Source: Gluconobacter cadivus (GTDB taxonomy: Bacteria; Pseudomonadota; Alphaproteobacteria; Acetobacterales; Acetobacteraceae). Taken from it: 64,000 nucleotides of DNA. Numbering within the stretch: position 1 is the stretch's first letter; every line of letters starts with the position of its first letter. Shown here in pieces: positions 35,095-44,117 of the stretch. The position numbers were made by a program, and so were the translations under genes. Location: NCBI RefSeq assembly GCF_015244745.1, contig NZ_JABCQI010000001.1, positions 310,001 through 374,000 on the forward strand, written 5' to 3'. The notes beneath the pieces are model-generated. The model saw nothing but the letters and a program-made list of their open reading frames with translations. It had not been told where the DNA came from and searched no databases.

Positions 35095-36786
35095 ATGTCA
35101 CGCCTGCCATTCTCCCTTTCAGTCAAGTCGGAACCCTTTTTCTCATCCGATGGCACTCCGTCACGCACGGTTGTCCTCGTCGGGATGATGGGTGCTGGCA
35201 AAACCACCATCGGACGGCGCCTTGCCCAGATCTGTGGTCTGCCGTTCGTCGATGCGGACGTCGAAATCGAGCGCGCTGCCGGATGCTCGATTCCCGAAAT
35301 TTTTGCGCGCCATGGCGAAGCGGCGTTTCGAGACGGCGAACGGCGCGTCATCCAGCGCCTGCTTGATGGACCACCCTGCATCCTTGCGACGGGTGGCGGG
35401 GCATGGATGGATGCCCAGACGCGTCGGCTGGTCCGTCGCCATGCCGTTTCGATCTGGTTGCGCGCGCCCGTGCATGTGTTGGTTAAACGGGTTGCGGGCC
35501 GTCCGGGACGACCACTTCTGGCTCAGGGGCGCCCTGACGAAGTTCTGGAGCGCCTCGTCGGGCTGCGCTATCCGGTTTATGCCGAAGCAGACATCATTAT
35601 CGATTGTGGGGATGAGACCGTGGAACAGGGCGTGCAACGCGTACGGGAAGTTCTGGCCGAATATCGCAGACCGGAAACGGTCCATGTTTCGCTCAGCCAT
35701 CACAGCTATGACGTGCTGATCGGGCCAGATCTTATCTCCCGTGCCGGTGCCCTGCTCGCCCCACATCTGCCGCAAAAGCGCGTGGTCGTCATTACTGACG
35801 ACACCGTAGCGGAACTGCATCTGCCGCGCCTGCTGGCGTCTTTCGAAGAAACGGGCATCCGTGCAGACGTAATTTCGGTTTCTGGCGGCGAGGAGAGCAA
35901 ATCCCTCGCCTGTTACGGCGACGTGATGAACCGGCTTCTATCCACGGGGATAGAACGCAAGACGACCATCGTGGCGCTGGGAGGCGGCGTGGTCGGAGAT
36001 CTTGCCGGTTTTGTTGCAGCAACGGCCTTGCGCGGATTGCCGTTCGTGCAGATCCCCACGACGCTGCTCTCACAGGTGGACAGCAGCGTCGGCGGCAAGA
36101 CCGGGATCAACGCGGCGGCGGGCAAAAACCTGATCGGAGCGTTCCATCAACCTGTGGCCGTTCTGGCCGACACGTCCGCTCTGGCCACCCTGCCCCGTCG
36201 TCAGCGCATTGCTGGCTATGCCGAGATCGTCAAATCCGGCCTGATCGCAGATCCGGACCTGTTCGCCTGGTGCGAAAACTACGGACAGAATGTTCTGGAA
36301 GGCGATCCCGCGGCTCTTGCGGAAGCCGTACGCCGCGCCTGTGCCTTCAAAGCAGCCGTCGTGGCTGCCGACGAAAAGGAACAGGCTTCTGTCGGAGGAC
36401 GCGCCCTACTCAATCTTGGGCATACTTTCGGTCACGCTCTGGAAGCGGAACTGGAATATGACGGGCGGCTTCTGCATGGCGAAGCGGTTTCGATCGGCAT
36501 TCATCTGGCGATGGCGCTTTCCGTGGAGCTGGGTTATGCCCCCGTCGAAGACCTGCATCGACTGGACCGGCATCTGCGCAGTTTGGGTATGCCGGTGAGC
36601 TTTGACTGGTTCAGGGACTCGTTCTCGGCAGAAATACTTCTGCGCCACATGACTCGGGATAAGAAAATGCAGGACGGAAAGGTTGCGTTCGTCCTGTTGC
36701 GCGGAATTGGGAAAGCCTTCTCCACACGCGAAATTCCCGCAGAAACAGTGCGTAATCTGCTTGTAAGCGAGGGTTGCCGCCCGTGA
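35095..36786 (+). CDS. aroKB: Fused shikimate kinase-3-dehydroquinate synthase
   Basis: 563 aa. Residues 22-190 are shikimate kinase: P-loop GMMGAGKTT (30-38), the DAD and GGGAW motifs, and an arginine-rich LID (VAGRPGRPLL). Residues 195-563 are dehydroquinate synthase, with GGGVVGDLAGFVA, TTLLSQVDSSVGGKTG and the zinc-binding GHTFGHALE. Step 2 (DHQ formation) and step 5 (shikimate phosphorylation) of the shikimate pathway are thus on one chain. In most bacteria aroK and aroB are adjacent but separate. Both active sites look complete. Confidence 0.95.
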   Translation: MSRLPFSLSVKSEPFFSSDGTPSRTVVLVGMMGAGKTTIGRRLAQICGLPFVDADVEIERAAGCSIPEIFARHGEAAFRDGERRVIQRLLDGPPCILATGGGAWMDAQTRRLVRRHAVSIWLRAPVHVLVKRVAGRPGRPLLAQGRPDEVLERLVGLRYPVYAEADIIIDCGDETVEQGVQRVREVLAEYRRPETVHVSLSHHSYDVLIGPDLISRAGALLAPHLPQKRVVVITDDTVAELHLPRLLASFEETGIRADVISVSGGEESKSLACYGDVMNRLLSTGIERKTTIVALGGGVVGDLAGFVAATALRGLPFVQIPTTLLSQVDSSVGGKTGINAAAGKNLIGAFHQPVAVLADTSALATLPRRQRIAGYAEIVKSGLIADPDLFAWCENYGQNVLEGDPAALAEAVRRACAFKAAVVAADEKEQASVGGRALLNLGHTFGHALEAELEYDGRLLHGEAVSIGIHLAMALSVELGYAPVEDLHRLDRHLRSLGMPVSFDWFRDSFSAEILLRHMTRDKKMQDGKVAFVLLRGIGKAFSTREIPAETVRNLLVSEGCRP

Positions 36787-36995
36787 TGAATGTTAAAATT
36801 TCGTCATACCTCGGCTAAATAGCTGTTTTACAACTCCTTTTGCATAGCTGCTTTCTGCGGGAGGCTCTGGCGTCGGCTGGAACCTTGAGCTAAGGCAGCG
36901 TAGACGCGAGGCGTAGATCGTAAAGCGGGCGAAATGGATTGTGGCTTTTATGTCACTCCCCTTCCCCGAGTAGAGCCGGAACACCCTGAGTGGCT

Positions 36996-37024
36996 TTGTC
37001 GCCGGGAACTCTGAGTTCTATATG
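36996..37024 (+). promoter_or_regulatory. Predicted ompA promoter
   Basis: TTGTCG (36996-37001), exactly 17 bases, then TATATG (37019-37024). Transcription from about 37031 would give a leader of roughly 70 bases containing the perfect hairpin. Confidence 0.45.
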
Positions 37025-37045
37025 CGCTTATGCATCGCGCTGGGT

Positions 37046-37071
37046 CCGTTGGTGAAAGCATTTTCCAACGG
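37046..37071 (+). promoter_or_regulatory. Stem-loop in the ompA 5' leader
   Basis: CCGTTGG (37046-37052) and CCAACGG (37065-37071) form a perfect 7-bp stem with a 12-base loop, about 30 bases before the ompA start. The E. coli ompA leader carries stem-loops that lengthen mRNA life, so a similar role is plausible here (inference). Confidence 0.55.
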
Positions 37072-37102
37072 CTCGAACGTTAGTCACTAAGAGGACGAAA
37101 AC

Positions 37103-38230
37103 ATGCGTCTCCGCACGGCACTCCTTGCCATGACGTCGATGGTCGCCGCACCGTCGCTTGCCATGGCCAGCACGATCACCGGCCCCTATGTCAACATCGG
37201 CGGTGGTTACAACCTGGTCCAGAACCAGCACGCCCACTTCTCCCCGTCCGCTCAGGGCGCCAACGATGGCGTAAGCGCTCAGTACCGTCACCATGACGGC
37301 TTCACGGGCTTCGGTTCGTTCGGCTGGGGCTTCGGCAACGGCCTGCGTCTTGAAGTCGAAGGCGTGTACAACTACTCCCAGATCAATCACCTCGGCCACA
37401 CGGCAACCCCGGGTTCCACTCGCGGTTCCGATCAGGCTTATGGCGGCCTTGTCAACGTTCTGTATGACATCGATCTGGCAAACTTTGGCCTGAACGTTCC
37501 TGTCACGCCGTTCGTTGGTGTTGGTGCAGGCTACCTCTGGCAGCATTACAACCCGACCGATACGCACTTCAACAACGGCACGGTCGGCCGTCTGGGCGGC
37601 ACGCAGGGCAGCTTCGCTTACCAGGGCATCGTGGGCGCCGCCTACGACATCCCGAACGTTCCAGGCCTGGCCGTCACGACCGAGTACCGCTTCGTTGGCC
37701 AGACCTTTGCTGACGGCCCTTACAGCGGCACGTATTACGGCAAGTCTGGCCGTCGGACGGGCAACGTGAACTTCGACCAGCGCTTCTCGCACCAGTTCAT
37801 CCTGGGCCTGCGCTATGCCTTCGACACGGCTCCCCCGCCGCCGCCGCCGGCTCCTGTCATCGTTCCGCCCGCTCCGACCCCGGCTCGCACGTATCTCGTG
37901 TTCTTCGACTGGGACAAGTCTGACCTGACGGGCCGCGCCCGTGAGATCGTTGCCCAGGCCGCTCAGGCTTCCACGCACGTCCAGACGACGCGCATCGAAG
38001 TCAACGGCTACACGGATAACTCCGCTGCTCACCCGGGTCCGCGCGGCGTGAAGTACAACCTCGGCCTGTCCAACCGTCGCGCTTCCAGCGTGAAGGCTGA
38101 ACTGATCCGTGACGGTGTCCCGGCTGCTGCCATCGACATCCACGGCTACGGTGAATCCAACCCGCTGGTGCCGACCGGCCCGAACACCCGCGAGCCGCAG
38201 AACCGTCGCGTCGAGATCATCCTGAAGTAA
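37103..38230 (+). CDS. OmpA-family outer membrane protein
   Basis: 375 aa. The signal peptide covers residues 1-22 (MRLRTALLAMTSMVAAPSLAMA). An eight-stranded barrel domain runs to about 245, then a Pro-rich hinge (PPPPPPAPVIVPPAPTP) and a C-terminal OmpA peptidoglycan-binding domain with YLVFFDWDKSDLT and the YGESNPLVPTGPN...NRRVEI pattern. It anchors the outer membrane to peptidoglycan. AGAGGA precedes the ATG, and strongly biased codons (GGC, GTT, CTG) suggest high expression. A terminator follows. Confidence 0.95.
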   Translation: MRLRTALLAMTSMVAAPSLAMASTITGPYVNIGGGYNLVQNQHAHFSPSAQGANDGVSAQYRHHDGFTGFGSFGWGFGNGLRLEVEGVYNYSQINHLGHTATPGSTRGSDQAYGGLVNVLYDIDLANFGLNVPVTPFVGVGAGYLWQHYNPTDTHFNNGTVGRLGGTQGSFAYQGIVGAAYDIPNVPGLAVTTEYRFVGQTFADGPYSGTYYGKSGRRTGNVNFDQRFSHQFILGLRYAFDTAPPPPPPAPVIVPPAPTPARTYLVFFDWDKSDLTGRAREIVAQAAQASTHVQTTRIEVNGYTDNSAAHPGPRGVKYNLGLSNRRASSVKAELIRDGVPAAAIDIHGYGESNPLVPTGPNTREPQNRRVEIILK

Positions 38231-38275
38231 TCCAGACATGATCTGACGCCGGGGTCTTCGACTTCGGTTTCTGAG

Positions 38276-38305
38276 AAAGGCGTCCTTCGGGGCGCCTTTT
38301 TTTTT
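38276..38305 (+). terminator. Rho-independent terminator of ompA
   Basis: A 10-bp stem (AAAGGCGTCC / GGGCGCCTTT, one G-T pair) closes a TTCG tetraloop and is followed by nine T residues. A textbook strong terminator, 45 bases after the ompA stop. Confidence 0.95.
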
Positions 38306-38400
38306 ATGCGCTCATCCAGACTGAAGACAGAACGCCCTTGCATGTCTCTTTCCCGGCACGCTAGAGCCACTCCACCCCGACACACCGGAGACATGCTCCC

Positions 38401-38964
38401 TTGCGACGCAGCCGTATCTTTTATCCGCGCAGCCGCCCGGAAATCATTGACCAGTTCCTGCGTTTTGGGATTGTCGGGGCTCTCGGATTTCTTGTGGACT
38501 GGGGAACTGTGTCCCTGCTGCGCCAGCCAGCAGGGTTAGTCGCAGCAACGCTGATTGCCTATTTCGTGGCAGCGACCGGAAACTGGTGCCTCAACCGCTT
38601 CTGGACTTTTCGGCTCTCAGCCAACGACAACCAGCATATGGTCCTGCAATGGCTTCGATTCCTGCTGGCCAATTCGTTCGGATTTCTCCTCAACCGTGGA
38701 ATGGTTTTCCTGCTTTACGCTACGGTTCCACTGACCGTGCATTTTCCTGCACTGGCCCTGGCCGCAGGCGCACTGTGCGGCATGATCGCCAATTTCAATC
38801 TTTCGAGACGCCTCGTCTTTCGCGCCCAGACACCGGAAACTCCGCTGGAACTCGTCCAGATGGCAGTAGAGATCCCTGCTGCCGGACTGACGGCACCGGA
38901 GCCCGAACCGGATCTGTCGGGTCTGGAGAATAACACCTTCAGACTGCATGACCGCAATGACTGA
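38401..38964 (+). CDS. GtrA-family membrane protein
   Basis: 187 aa with four membrane helices; FGIVGALGFLVDWG, GNWCLNRFWTF and ANFNLSRRLVF are typical GtrA motifs. The family is linked to export or flipping of polyprenyl-phosphate sugars for polysaccharide modification. It starts at TTG 38401 (GGAG 11 bases upstream); no in-frame ATG precedes the first helix. The last 35 residues form an acidic tail outside the domain. No glycosyltransferase is adjacent. Confidence 0.88.
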   Translation: MRRSRIFYPRSRPEIIDQFLRFGIVGALGFLVDWGTVSLLRQPAGLVAATLIAYFVAATGNWCLNRFWTFRLSANDNQHMVLQWLRFLLANSFGFLLNRGMVFLLYATVPLTVHFPALALAAGALCGMIANFNLSRRLVFRAQTPETPLELVQMAVEIPAAGLTAPEPEPDLSGLENNTFRLHDRND

Positions 38965-39046
38965 AGGCTGCATTTCCAAGGCCGCTACAATAGTCTAGGA
39001 CAGGCAGACGATTTCCCTGCTTTTCCGGAACTGACGCTCCCTTATC

Positions 39047-41686
39047 ATGACCAGCACCAACGATATCAGATCGGCCTTTCTCGAATATTTCGGTGCACAA
39101 GGCCACCGCATTGTTCCGTCGGCATCGCTGGTGCCGCAGAATGACCCGACACTGCTGTTCACCAACGCTGGCATGGTGCCGTTTAAGAACGTCTTCACCG
39201 GTCAGGAAACCCGTCCCTATTCCCGCGCCACCACGGCGCAGAAAGTCGTGCGGGCAGGCGGCAAGCACAACGATCTCGATAATGTCGGCTACACGGCGCG
39301 CCATCATACGTTCTTTGAGATGATGGGGAATTTCAGCTTCGGAGATTATTTCAAACCCGAAGCTATCGAATTCGCTTGGACGCTGCTGACACGCGATTTT
39401 GGACTACCAAAAGAAAAGCTGCTCGCCACCGTCTATGCGGAAGACGAAGACGCCGCGGAACTTTGGAAGAAAATCGCCGGGCTGTCCGATGATCGGATCA
39501 TCCGCATTGGGACATCCGACAACTTCTGGCGCATGGGCGATACGGGACCGTGCGGTCCGTGTTCCGAGATTTTCTACGACCATGGGGACAGTGTCTTCGG
39601 TGGCCCTCCAGGCAGCCCGGACGAAGACGGCGACCGTTTCGTCGAGATCTGGAACCTCGTGTTCATGCAGTTCCTCGATCAGCCGGACGGTTCGCGTGAC
39701 TCGCTGCCCCGCCCTTCGATCGATACGGGTATGGGGCTGGAGCGTTTCGCCGCGATCATGCAGAGCAAACGCGACAATTATGATACCGATACCATGCGTG
39801 CGCTCATCGAAGCCTCGGCTGATGTGATGCATCAGGACGCGGATGGGGCATTCAAGTCCAGCCACCGCGTTGTCGCCGACCATCTGCGCTCTACTGCCTT
39901 CCTGATCGCCGATGGCGTGCTGCCGTCCAAGGAAGGGCGTGGCTATGTGCTGCGTCGCATCATGCGCCGTGCCATGCGCCATCTACATATGATGGGCGCG
40001 AAGGAGCCTGTCTTCTATCGCCTGCTCCCGGCGCTGATCCAGCAGATGGGCGCGGCTTATCCCGAACTGGTCCAGCATCAGGTGCTCATCGCACAGACGA
40101 TGAAGGGCGAGGAAGAACGCTTCACAGCACTTCTGGAGCGTGGCCTGACGCTGCTCTCCGATGAACTGGACCGTCTGGGCGAAACGGAAGCCCTCCCCGG
40201 CGATGTGGCGTTCAAGCTGTATGACACGTTCGGCTTCCCACTCGATCTGACGCAGGACGCCCTGCGCGAAAAGGGACGCACGGTTGACGAAACCGGCTTC
40301 GAGACCGCCATGGCCGAGCAGCGCAAGCGCGCGCGCGCGGCCTGGGTTGGATCGGGTGACACCGCTGCCGAGACGGTCTGGTTCGATGCACGCGACAGGC
40401 ACGGTCCCAGCGAGTTCCTCGGCTATGTTTCGGAAAAATCCGATGCGGAAGTGCAGGGTATCTTCCGTGGCAATGACGAACTGGCTTCGGCCCCTGCTGG
40501 CGACGATACGGTTGCGATCCTGCTGAACCAAACGCCGTTCTACGGCGAAAGCGGCGGTCAGGTCGGCGATCATGGAACGCTGACAGCCGCAGGTCTGCGC
40601 GTCGAGATCACGGATACGCAGAAGCGCAACGGCGATCTGATCGTCCATTACGGCAAGGTTGTCGAAGGCACGCTAAAGCCGGGCATGGCGGTTCATGCCG
40701 AGATCGATCACGCCCGTCGCACGGCTGTTCGTGGCCATCATTCCGCGACCCATCTGCTGCATGAAGCCCTGCGCCGTCAGGTCGGAACCCATGTCACGCA
40801 GAAGGGCAGCCTGAATGCACCGGAGCGTCTGCGCTTTGATATCAGCCAGCCACGCCCACTAACGGATGAGGAACTTGCCGCGGTTGAGGCCGAGGTCAAT
40901 GCCCGCATCCGCGAGAATGCTCCGGTTCAGACGCGCCTGATGACGCAGGACGAAGCCGTTGCGGAAGGCGCGATGGCGCTCTTTGGCGAAAAATACGGCG
41001 ACGAGGTTCGCGTGGTTTCGATGGGCAAGGGCGATGATGATCGCACGGCCTATTCCATCGAACTGTGCGGTGGCACGCATGTGGGCCGCGTGGGCGAGAT
41101 CGGGCCGTTCCGCATCGTTTCGGAAAGCGGTGTCTCGGCTGGCGTGCGCCGGATCGAGGCGGTCTGCGGTCTGGCCGCGGAAGCGCTGGCACTGGAAACC
41201 GAAAACCGCCTGAAACAGATCGCGGATCTGCTCAAGGTTCCCGTCACCGATGCGGCGGCCCGGGTGGCGGCGCTGCTTGAAGAGCGTAAATCCCTGACGT
41301 CGCAGGTGTCCGATCTTCAGCGCAAACTGGCCACCGGTGAAGGTGCAAGCGCAACCGAGAGCATCAACGGCATCACACTTTCGGCCCGCGATCTGGGAGA
41401 TGTCAGTCCCAAGGAACTCAAGGGGCTGGCGGAAAGCATTTCCCAGCAGGTCGGGTCCGGCGTGGTGGCGCTGATGTCCAATGCCGATGGTCGTGGCAGT
41501 ATTGTGATTGCCGTGACCAAGGACCTGACGGACCGTCTGGATGCGGTGAAGCTCGTCCGTGAAGCCTCTGCTCTGATGGGCGGAAAAGGTGGCGGCGGAC
41601 GGCCGGATATGGCTCAGGCCGGCGGACCGGATGCCAATGCGGATGCGGTCTTTGCAATGCTGCGCACGACATTGGGAGCAGCATAA
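39047..41686 (+). CDS. alaS: Alanyl-tRNA synthetase
   Basis: 879 aa, full length. The aminoacylation domain opens with [23 protein letters not shown] and includes [12 protein letters not shown]. The editing domain has the zinc set [12 protein letters not shown] and [13 protein letters not shown]. The C-terminal coiled coil and DHHA1 domain end with [14 protein letters not shown] possible -10 TACAAT lies at 38986, without a good -35. Confidence 0.98.
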   Translation: MTSTNDIRSAFLEYFGAQGHRIVPSASLVPQNDPTLLFTNAGMVPFKNVFTGQETRPYSRATTAQKVVRAGGKHNDLDNVGYTARHHTFFEMMGNFSFGDYFKPEAIEFAWTLLTRDFGLPKEKLLATVYAEDEDAAELWKKIAGLSDDRIIRIGTSDNFWRMGDTGPCGPCSEIFYDHGDSVFGGPPGSPDEDGDRFVEIWNLVFMQFLDQPDGSRDSLPRPSIDTGMGLERFAAIMQSKRDNYDTDTMRALIEASADVMHQDADGAFKSSHRVVADHLRSTAFLIADGVLPSKEGRGYVLRRIMRRAMRHLHMMGAKEPVFYRLLPALIQQMGAAYPELVQHQVLIAQTMKGEEERFTALLERGLTLLSDELDRLGETEALPGDVAFKLYDTFGFPLDLTQDALREKGRTVDETGFETAMAEQRKRARAAWVGSGDTAAETVWFDARDRHGPSEFLGYVSEKSDAEVQGIFRGNDELASAPAGDDTVAILLNQTPFYGESGGQVGDHGTLTAAGLRVEITDTQKRNGDLIVHYGKVVEGTLKPGMAVHAEIDHARRTAVRGHHSATHLLHEALRRQVGTHVTQKGSLNAPERLRFDISQPRPLTDEELAAVEAEVNARIRENAPVQTRLMTQDEAVAEGAMALFGEKYGDEVRVVSMGKGDDDRTAYSIELCGGTHVGRVGEIGPFRIVSESGVSAGVRRIEAVCGLAAEALALETENRLKQIADLLKVPVTDAAARVAALLEERKSLTSQVSDLQRKLATGEGASATESINGITLSARDLGDVSPKELKGLAESISQQVGSGVVALMSNADGRGSIVIAVTKDLTDRLDAVKLVREASALMGGKGGGGRPDMAQAGGPDANADAVFAMLRTTLGAA

Positions 41687-41803
41687 GCAATCGCATCATG
41701 GTATGTCAGGGCAGTGACAAAGCATGGGTTGACCGGAATCATGCTTTACCTGTCCTGATAAAGCCTTCTAACTGCCCGGTAGTTCAAGATGAAGGAGAAC
41801 ACC

Positions 41804-42487
41804 ATGGCCTGTGGTCGTGATACTCTGGCGAAACTGCTGGGCGGCGTCCGGAAATTCGAAACGGACGTTTATCCCGAGAGTGCGGAACTGTTCGAGAGCC
41901 TGGCTTCCAGCCAGTCTCCGTCAACCCTGTTCATCACCTGCGCCGATAGCCGGATCAGCCCAAGTCTGATTACTCAGACGGAGCCGGGTGAGCTGTTCAT
42001 CGTACGCAATGTCGGCAATATCGTGCCGGCTTATGGCGAGATGCTGGGCGGTGTGTCGTCTGCGATCGAATATGCGGTCGGCGCGCTCAAGGTGAAGAAC
42101 GTCATCATCTGCGGGCATTCCAACTGTGGCGCAATGGGCGCCCTGATGGATCTGAATTCGCCGAAGCTGGACAATCTGCCGACGGTCAAGAGCTGGATGC
42201 GTCATGGCGAAGCCGCCCGCGCCGCACTTGGGAACCTCAAGGCAGAAGATGCTGGCCCGGAAGATATCCGTTCGCTGGCCGAATACAACGTCATGCTCCA
42301 GCTTGTGCATCTGCGCACGCACCCTGCCGTCGTGCGGGCGCTGGCGCAGGGTGAATTGAAGCTACAGGGCTGGTTCTACGACATTCCCAAGGGCGAGATC
42401 CTCATCATTGATGAGAGCACACGCAAGACACGCACCGTCGAGAGCGTGCTTGAAGAAATGTGCGCTACCGAAGGGCAGGCCGCCTGA
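41804..42487 (+). CDS. Beta-class carbonic anhydrase
   Basis: 227 aa from ATG 41804 (AGGAG 9 bases upstream). Zinc ligands Cys46, His105 and Cys108 and the catalytic dyad Asp48-Arg50 (CADSRISPS; GHSNCGAM) are all present. It interconverts CO2 and bicarbonate in the cytoplasm, supplying carboxylases such as acetyl-CoA carboxylase. The 3' end overlaps the start of the next gene by 28 bases. Confidence 0.95.
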   Translation: MACGRDTLAKLLGGVRKFETDVYPESAELFESLASSQSPSTLFITCADSRISPSLITQTEPGELFIVRNVGNIVPAYGEMLGGVSSAIEYAVGALKVKNVIICGHSNCGAMGALMDLNSPKLDNLPTVKSWMRHGEAARAALGNLKAEDAGPEDIRSLAEYNVMLQLVHLRTHPAVVRALAQGELKLQGWFYDIPKGEILIIDESTRKTRTVESVLEEMCATEGQAA

Positions 42488-43347
42488 AACAGGCCACGGC
42501 TTCAGTGCTGGCCGGTCTTATCGGGATCGCCAGCATGGGAACGGCTTCGGCGCATATTCTGAAACTCTCGACCTGGAACATGGACTGGCTGACCCTTCGC
42601 CCCTCGGGCGATGAAGCACTGCCAGATGATGTTCCGGGGGGAGAACATCGCGATTTTTCAAAACTCGCGGCCTATGCCCGACATCTGGACTCAGATGTGG
42701 TGGCTTTTGAGGAAGTGGACGGCCCGATCGCCGCTTCCCGGGTTTTCAACCCCAAAACATATCAGATTCTCCTGACGCCTGATGCGGTAGTACAGAGGGT
42801 GGGTGTCGCCGTCCGTCGCGATCTGCATGTGACGGTCAATGAGGAACTCTCCGCCCTCAATGTCGCGTCACCAGATGCGCCCCATCAACTTCGCGGTGGT
42901 CTGGATGTCACCATCAGTGATGCGCACGCCAGCCTGCGTCTGCTTGTCGTGCATCTCAAGACGGGATGCTGGGACCAGCCGCTGAACCAGCGTCAACACT
43001 CTTGCCCTACCCTATATCAGCAGGTTCGCGTCATGCAGGACTGGATGCTCGAACGGCAGGACGAGGGCGAGGCCTATGCTGTTCTGGGAGATTTCAACCG
43101 GCGCCTGACGCTGCATGATCCGCTGATGCAACAGATCGAGACTGAAACGCCTGTCATGCTAACGACCGCGGGCAAGGCCAGTCCCTGCTGGGGCGGCGAA
43201 TATTTCATCGACCATATTCTGCTGGGCAATGCGGCACGGAACTGGCTCGTGCCGGACAGCCTGCGAGTCATGACCTATAAAAACGATACGGCTCCTGCGG
43301 GTCTTTCGGATCACTGCCCGGTTTCGATCCGACTGGACATGCCCTGA
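42460..43347 (+). CDS. Secreted endonuclease/exonuclease/phosphatase-family protein
   Basis: 295 aa from GTG 42460 (GAAGAAAT upstream). A signal peptide lies at about 10-31 (LAGLIGIASMGTASA). EEP-fold motifs: STWNMDWLT (Asn40), AFEEVDG (Glu84/85), LVVHLKTGC, GDFNRR and the closing SDHCPV. These residues give a Mg-dependent phosphodiesterase site. The substrate may be DNA, RNA or a phospholipid headgroup and cannot be told; it acts outside the inner membrane. Two cysteines in the GCW...SCP segment may form a disulfide. Confidence 0.85.
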   Translation: MRYRRAGRLKQATASVLAGLIGIASMGTASAHILKLSTWNMDWLTLRPSGDEALPDDVPGGEHRDFSKLAAYARHLDSDVVAFEEVDGPIAASRVFNPKTYQILLTPDAVVQRVGVAVRRDLHVTVNEELSALNVASPDAPHQLRGGLDVTISDAHASLRLLVVHLKTGCWDQPLNQRQHSCPTLYQQVRVMQDWMLERQDEGEAYAVLGDFNRRLTLHDPLMQQIETETPVMLTTAGKASPCWGGEYFIDHILLGNAARNWLVPDSLRVMTYKNDTAPAGLSDHCPVSIRLDMP

Positions 43348-43380
43348 TAGAGCGTTGCAGGGCCGAAGGTTCCAGTCCAT

Positions 43381-43394
43381 GAAGGGTACCCTTC
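43381..43394. promoter_or_regulatory. Perfect 14-bp palindrome upstream of the Nudix-mtnK operon
   Basis: GAAGGGTACCCTTC is an uninterrupted palindrome 25 bases before the Nudix-like start codon, in a 71-base intergenic gap. Having no loop it fits a protein-binding operator better than an RNA hairpin. The cognate regulator is unknown. Confidence 0.4.
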
Positions 43395-43418
43395 CCGCTG
43401 TCCCGCCCGGAGCGATCG

Positions 43419-44117
43419 ATGTCTGATTTCCGATCTGCATGGCCCGTTACCCCTTTGGCCCCTCAGGTCGTGGTTCGAGTTGAGCGGGCTATGCCGAAAC
43501 TGCCGCCAGAAATCGAAAGTCGTGTGGCATCGCACTGGGATGCCGCGCTCGCGACGCACCCCATGCTCTATAACGGGCGTGTTTTCTGTGCGGATGTGAT
43601 CGAAGAAGAAATCATCCGTGGGCACTGGTCAGAATACAGGCGGGTTCTGGCCCAGATGCGGGAACCAGATTTGTATGGGGCGGATTTTCTCCGCCCACTG
43701 GCAGTTGTGGGCCTTTTCCGGACGACAGACGGGATCGTGATCGGGCAGCGTTCGGAACAGTCCCTTTATCTGTCCGGATACTGGCAGGGCGCTCCGGCGG
43801 GCAATGTGGAAAGCCGTAATGGCGAAGCGCAGATCGAGCTCGCAGCCCAGTTGATGGTGGAATGTCTTGAAGAACTGGGGGTGTCGGAGGCGGAATGTCA
43901 GATCGGGCGCTGTCTTCTGGCCTGTGAACATCCGCAAACACATATTGTGGATGTCGGTATGGAGATCACCACTGAGCTGAATTTCGAAGCGCTAAAAGAA
44001 CATTGCAGCCGTCTGGGCAATGCCGAGTATCAAACATTGATGCTGATCCAGCCCGATACGACACTGCCCGCGCCCCTCGTCCCAACCCTCTCCGCCATGC
44101 TGGAGCAAAACCGATGA
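43419..44117 (+). CDS. Nudix-fold hydrolase-like protein
   Basis: 232 aa. The N-terminal part (HWDAALATHPMLYNGRVFC) and core (VVGLFRTTDGIVIGQRSEQ; GYWQGAPAGNVESR) follow the long Nudix group with a substrate-recognition domain. The Nudix box is imperfect: the helix reads MVECLEELGV, with Val where the consensus has Arg, and the spacing before it is unusual. The glutamates that bind metal remain. The substrate is unknown; a nucleoside-diphosphate derivative is the general guess. Its stop overlaps the mtnK start (ATGA). Confidence 0.8.
   Translation: MSDFRSAWPVTPLAPQVVVRVERAMPKLPPEIESRVASHWDAALATHPMLYNGRVFCADVIEEEIIRGHWSEYRRVLAQMREPDLYGADFLRPLAVVGLFRTTDGIVIGQRSEQSLYLSGYWQGAPAGNVESRNGEAQIELAAQLMVECLEELGVSEAECQIGRCLLACEHPQTHIVDVGMEITTELNFEALKEHCSRLGNAEYQTLMLIQPDTTLPAPLVPTLSAMLEQNR

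Larger units (their letters stand above)
36787..37102. other. 316-base intergenic region upstream of ompA
   Basis: No convincing gene. A minus-strand frame of 63 codons (36984-36793) has no ribosome site or family likeness. The region holds a candidate promoter (36996-37024) and a leader hairpin (37046-37071) for ompA. I see no hairpin with T run behind aroKB. Confidence 0.6.

Noticed and set aside
36793-36984. 63-codon minus-strand frame between aroKB and ompA
   Set aside because: No ribosome site, no recognisable domain, and it covers the presumed ompA upstream region.
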